Origin: Komagataeibacter diospyri
GTDB taxonomy: Bacteria > Pseudomonadota > Alphaproteobacteria > Acetobacterales > Acetobacteraceae
NCBI RefSeq assembly: GCF_006538165.1
Contig: NZ_BDLU01000029.1
Location: 1 to 64,000, forward strand
Reading direction: 5' to 3'
Length of the DNA: 64,000 nucleotides
Below the pieces are notes generated by a model, which was not told where the DNA came from, searched no databases, and saw only the letters and a program-made list of their open reading frames with translations. A program made the translations under genes and the position numbers. This document shows positions 60,760 to 64,000 of this stretch, in pieces. Each line of letters starts with the position of its first letter. Positions within the stretch are counted from its first letter, which is position 1.

Positions 60760-61850
60760 CCGACGTAACCACAGCCATTGACAGCGGACCAGCAAAGCAG
60801 GCCGGGACCCCCACGGTTTCCGCGTTTGAATTCTGGCCAGGATGGATCTTCTATACCCCCATCGTGCTGTACTGGATCATTCTGGGGCTGTGGCACCGCG
60901 ATTTCAGCCTGCCCACCGCGGCCAATCCGCGTATCGAGACCGGTGGCCTGTGCGGGGAAAGCAAAAGCTCGATCCTGGACATGGCAGGCGACGTGGCGCG
61001 CGAATGGATCGCCCCCTATGCCGTGCTGACCACGGGGCATGACGACCTGCCGCGCGCGCTGGCGGCGATGAAGGGTGCGGGCCTGTCCTTTCCCGTCGTG
61101 CTCAAACCCGATATCGGGTGCAATGGCACCGGCGTGCGCATCATGCGCGACGAAGACAGCCTGCGCGCGGGACTGGCCGATTTTGGCCGCGACGTGCCGG
61201 TCATGCTGCAGCATCTGATCCCCTACGGGCATGAGGTCGGGCTGTTCTACATCCGCCACCCTGACGAGGCGGAAGGCCGCATCACCTCCCTGACCTACAA
61301 GGAAGTCCCGTGCCTGACCGGCGATGGCACTTCCACGGTGGAGGAACTGATCCACGCCGATCCCCGCACCCGCCTTGTCCCCCACATCTACCTGCCACGG
61401 CTGGCGGCGCGCCTGCATGAAGTCCCGCCGGCGGGACAGTCACTGCCGCTGGTGTTCGCGGGCAATCACTGCAAGGGCTCGATCTTCCATGACCGCGCGG
61501 TGGACATAACACCCGAACTGCGCGCGCGGGTGAATACCATCATGCGCGACATTCCCGATTTCCATTTCGGCCGGATCGACGCCAAGGCCCGCAGCCTTGC
61601 ATCCCTGCGCAAGGGCAAGGATTTCCAGATCATCGAAATCAATGGTGTGGGGTCCGAGGCCACCCATATATGGGATGCCCGCACCACCCTGCGCGATGCT
61701 TACATGACGCAGTTCATGCATTACCGAGAGACCTTCCGCATCGGCGCGAAGAAACGGCGTGAGGGATGGAAAAGCAGCGGGGCGATGGCGATGCTGCGCG
61801 CGTGGCTGCGCCAGCGCAGGCTTATGGCGTCCTACCCGCTGAATGACTGA
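60756..61850 (+). CDS. ATP-grasp-like protein with N-terminal membrane segment
   Basis: A 364-residue protein. A hydrophobic segment near residues 25-45 (WPGWIFYTPIVLYWIILGLW) may anchor it in the membrane. The rest resembles an ATP-grasp fold: VVLKPDIGCNGTGVRIM (ATP-binding Lys/Gly loop), a middle QHLIPYGHEVGLFY segment, and FQIIEINGVGSEATHIWD near the end, as expected for Mg-binding Glu and Asn. The product is unknown. It is translationally coupled to dedA, suggesting a membrane lipid or cell-envelope step. Confidence 0.75.
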   Translation: MTDVTTAIDSGPAKQAGTPTVSAFEFWPGWIFYTPIVLYWIILGLWHRDFSLPTAANPRIETGGLCGESKSSILDMAGDVAREWIAPYAVLTTGHDDLPRALAAMKGAGLSFPVVLKPDIGCNGTGVRIMRDEDSLRAGLADFGRDVPVMLQHLIPYGHEVGLFYIRHPDEAEGRITSLTYKEVPCLTGDGTSTVEELIHADPRTRLVPHIYLPRLAARLHEVPPAGQSLPLVFAGNHCKGSIFHDRAVDITPELRARVNTIMRDIPDFHFGRIDAKARSLASLRKGKDFQIIEINGVGSEATHIWDARTTLRDAYMTQFMHYRETFRIGAKKRREGWKSSGAMAMLRAWLRQRRLMASYPLND

Positions 61851-61868
61851 GCGGACCGGCCTGCCCCC

Positions 61869-62327
61869 TCAGTCACTGGGCAGGCCACCATTGCCGAAGA
61901 TGTAATTGCTGACCTGCTGTTCCAGACTGAGCGGTTCACGCGTATTTGTAATGACCGCGCCGGGCTTCAGCCTGTCCGCGGATTGCCCGGGCTGCACCAG
62001 CAGGGCGGTGTCCGCCGTAAGCGTCGGACTGCCGATTGAAAGGGTTGTATCGTCCGGCAGCGACAATGTACGGTCCAGCGTGAAGCCTACATTGGCCATG
62101 TAGGTTGTCGGGTCCAGCGCGATGGAGGTCACGCGCCCCACGGGCACGCCGTCCATGTCCACACTGGCCCCGACCGCCAGCCCGTTTGCCGAAACGAAGC
62201 GCGCCATGACAGGGTAGCGGTCCCGTGTACCGCCGCTTTGTGAAGCGCGGGCGTACAGACAGAACCCTCCCGCAACCAGAAGGACAAGCCCGCTGGATAT
62301 GATCGCGCCACTTCTCTGCCTTGCCAT
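61869..62327 (-). CDS. mlaD: MCE-domain protein (MlaD-like), isolated
   Basis: A 152-residue protein with one N-terminal membrane helix (GAIISSGLVLLVAGGFCLYA) and an MCE domain (YPVMARFVSANGLAVGASVDMDGVPVGRVTSI). The segment LSIGSPTLTADTALLVQPG continues it. MlaD is the hexameric substrate-binding part of the Mla phospholipid transporter; the permease, ATPase and other Mla genes are not nearby. Starts MARQRSGAI at 62327. Confidence 0.87.
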   Translation of the reverse strand: MARQRSGAIISSGLVLLVAGGFCLYARASQSGGTRDRYPVMARFVSANGLAVGASVDMDGVPVGRVTSIALDPTTYMANVGFTLDRTLSLPDDTTLSIGSPTLTADTALLVQPGQSADRLKPGAVITNTREPLSLEQQVSNYIFGNGGLPSD

Positions 62328-62450
62328 GATGGCTCCCTGCCCGATACGGCGACACGCCATCCCGAAATCCGCCGCAATGCCGGGCGATGGGAAACCGGCG
62401 CTATGCCTTGCCTTATCTTTTCATCCTACTGCGTCATGGACGGGCGGACA

Positions 62451-63293
62451 ATGACACTCATCCAAGCTATTATCATTGCAATCATTCAGGGTTCCACAGA
62501 ACAGTTTCCCATAAGCAGTCTGGGGCACGCCGCCATCGTGCCCGCCATCCTGCACTGGCCCGTTGACCTGCATGGGGAAATGTTCCTGCCCCTGCTCGTC
62601 ATGCTGCATCTGGGCACGTGCGTGGCCCTTCTGGTTTTTTTCTGGCGCGACTGGGTGGCGCTGTTCACCGGGGCCGCAGGCCGCCATGGCGTTACCATAC
62701 AGATGGACAGCATACGCATCCTTGCGCTGCTGATTGTCGCCACCATTCCCGCCGTGCTGATTGGCGGGCTGTTTGAACATGCCATCCGCAGCCTGTTCGG
62801 CACGGCGCGGTATGCAGCGGTTTTCCTGACACTCAACGGCATCATGCTGCTGCTGGTGGACCGGATGCGCGCAGGCCTGCTGCCCGCCAGCAACCGCTCG
62901 CTAGCCTCGCTGGGGTTTGGGGAGGCGCTGGTGATCGGCCTGTTCCAGTGCCTGGCGTTCTTTCCCGGCCTGTCGCGTTCGGGGGCGTGTATCGTCGGTG
63001 GCCTGCTGCGTGGGCTGTCGCATGAAAATTCGGCGCGGTTCGCCTTTCTCATGGCGCAGCCGGTCATACTGGCCGCCACCGTGCTGGAGGCGCTGAAGCT
63101 GCGCCATGCCCCGCCCCAGCCCGAACAGATGCACATGGCGATCATCGCATCCATCGTGGCCGCTGTCGTGGCTCTGGTGTGCACCGGTATCCTCATGCGT
63201 TATTTCCGCGATCATGAAGACTGGGCGCTGCGCCCGTTTGGCTGGTACTGCATCGTGGCCGGTGGGGCCGCATTCGCTTACCTGTCCTTCTGA
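62451..63293 (+). CDS. uppP: Undecaprenyl-diphosphatase (BacA/UppP)
   Basis: An integral membrane phosphatase of 280 residues that recycles undecaprenyl pyrophosphate. The catalytic N-terminal motif is QGSTEQFPISSLGHAAIVP and the PGxSRSG motif is FFPGLSRSGACI. The start is taken at MTLIQAIII (62451), just after a GGGCGGA stretch; an upstream ATG at 62436 is possible. It is followed by repeat copy H. Confidence 0.9.
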   Translation: MTLIQAIIIAIIQGSTEQFPISSLGHAAIVPAILHWPVDLHGEMFLPLLVMLHLGTCVALLVFFWRDWVALFTGAAGRHGVTIQMDSIRILALLIVATIPAVLIGGLFEHAIRSLFGTARYAAVFLTLNGIMLLLVDRMRAGLLPASNRSLASLGFGEALVIGLFQCLAFFPGLSRSGACIVGGLLRGLSHENSARFAFLMAQPVILAATVLEALKLRHAPPQPEQMHMAIIASIVAAVVALVCTGILMRYFRDHEDWALRPFGWYCIVAGGAAFAYLSF

Positions 63294-63298
63294 AGACT

Positions 63299-63386
63299 GA
63301 TAAACGTTTCCGGGTGCCGCCTTTTTTCAGAAAGGCGGCATTTCCCGAATCTTTTTCAAGAAAGCTTCTTCAGAAACTTCTTTATA
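63299..63386 (+). repeat. Dispersed 3'-end palindromic repeat, copy H
   Basis: Reads AACGTTTCCGGGTGCC, hairpin 1 GCCGCCTTTTTTCAGAAAGGCGGC, then TTTTTCAAGAAAGCTTC (hairpin 2) and TTCAGAAACTTCTTTAT. The TGATAAA flank lies just before it, at the stop region of uppP. Oriented in the sense of uppP, between it and the convergent channel gene. Confidence 0.85.
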
Positions 63387-63406
63387 TCCCAAGGCTCCGG
63401 ACGCGG

Positions 63407-64000
63407 TCAGCCGTGACCCTGTCCACCATCGGTCATGCTCATGCCCCCGCCGCTCGTGCCGCTGCGTGGCCCCATATAGGCACCCGGCGGCGGACGCTTG
63501 ACGGGCGGTGACAGCATGCCCGGATCCCCCATCACATCCAGCCCCGATACAGATGCCACATGCGATATGCGGTCACGCGGCAGGGCCTCGGGACATTCAT
63601 CGCGCAGGAAGGCCAGGATCTGTTCACGGATTTCACACCGCAGGTCCCAGCTCTGCATGGCCGAACGGGCACTTGCGATCACGCGGATCGTCATGACATG
63701 GGCATTGCAGTCCGCAACCTGCACCGCAAATTCCTTGCCATCCCATAACGGGGCGGAATGCACGATTTCGCGCAGGCGTTCACGGATGCGGTCCATGGGC
63801 GCGTTGAAATCCACATACAGAAACACTACGCCAATCAGGGCTGCCGAATTATGGGTCCAGTTCTGGAACGTGTTTTCAAGGAAATACGAAATCGGCACGA
63901 TATGTCGCCGCCAGTCCCATACCCGCAGTACGACATAGGTGGAGGTAATTTCTTCCACCCACGCCCAGTCACCATTGATGATGATCAGGTCTTCCATGCG
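63407..64000 (-). CDS. Mechanosensitive (MscS-like) channel, C-terminal part
   Basis: The visible 197 or so codons run off the window edge, so the N terminus is missing. The MscS beta domain is recognisable (DLIIINGDWAWVEEITSTYVVLRVWDWRRHIVPISYFLENTFQNWT), followed by an alpha/beta domain and a Pro/Gly-rich tail ending near TDGGQGHG. Such proteins sense membrane tension and release solutes under osmotic downshift. The membrane helices would lie upstream of the window. Confidence 0.85.
   Translation of the reverse strand, partial: RMEDLIIINGDWAWVEEITSTYVVLRVWDWRRHIVPISYFLENTFQNWTHNSAALIGVVFLYVDFNAPMDRIRERLREIVHSAPLWDGKEFAVQVADCNAHVMTIRVIASARSAMQSWDLRCEIREQILAFLRDECPEALPRDRISHVASVSGLDVMGDPGMLSPPVKRPPPGAYMGPRSGTSGGGMSMTDGGQGHG

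Overview
The window is a GC-rich bacterial chromosome segment from an acetic acid bacterium (Acetobacteraceae), most likely Komagataeibacter or a close Gluconacetobacter relative. This is inferred from protein character, an acetic-acid-resistance type neighbourhood (succinyl-CoA:acetate CoA-transferase next to a SixA-type phosphatase and citrate synthase), an alphaproteobacterial-style SMC hinge, CarD, and the TamAB and frm-type gene sets. Almost all of it is housekeeping chromosome. I see no prophage, insertion sequence, CRISPR array, tRNA or rRNA gene.

Layout. 1-6.2 kb (+): end of dxs, a TlyA rRNA methylase, rlmN, argG, an FKBP lipoprotein, a small c-type cytochrome, trpS and yjbQ. 6.4-8.4 kb (-): glutathione-dependent formaldehyde detoxification (class III ADH then S-formylglutathione hydrolase). 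8.7-10.2 kb (+): a bestrophin-type channel and CarD. 10.4-17.8 kb (-): an MFS transporter and the tamA-tamB pair. 18-27.6 kb (+): miaB-phoH-ybeY-corC with tightly overlapping starts, then a DsbA-like protein and an unusually long SMC. 27.8-33 kb: aarC (-) divergent from a phosphoesterase, chorismate mutase, sixA and citrate synthase (+). 33.2-37.4 kb: a small protein under a Fur-box-like site, pyrE, murI, a polyprenyl diphosphate synthase (-) and an N6-adenine methyltransferase-like protein.

37.7-41 kb (-): nrdA and nrdB with two NrdR-box-like sites 31 bp apart. 41-45 kb (-): uvrC, pgsA, a lipoprotein, moaD and moaE. 45.4-52.6 kb: xth, an orphan OmpR-type regulator, an L,D-transpeptidase, a cation/proton antiporter, rsmB and guaB. 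52.9-59.9 kb (-): a seven-gene run mltB-dac-tmk-holB-metG-tatD-MBL hydrolase. 60.2-64 kb: dedA overlapping an ATP-grasp-like gene, an isolated MCE-domain protein, uppP and the truncated end of an MscS-type channel.

The strongest unexplained signal is a dispersed intergenic repeat of about 75-95 bp, present in eight recognisable copies plus one decayed copy. Each copy is an imperfect palindrome: outer arms resembling AAAGTTTTTGG / CCAAAAACTTT enclose two hairpins, one GCCGCC-T-run/A-run-GGCGGC and one GAAGC-T-run/A-run-GCTTC. Every copy lies 3' of a gene and points the same way relative to that gene's transcription, so it behaves like a mobile or domesticated 3'-end/terminator element. Other points of interest are the Fur-box gene, the NrdR-box pair in front of an RNR without an ATP cone, and the dedA/ATP-grasp pair.
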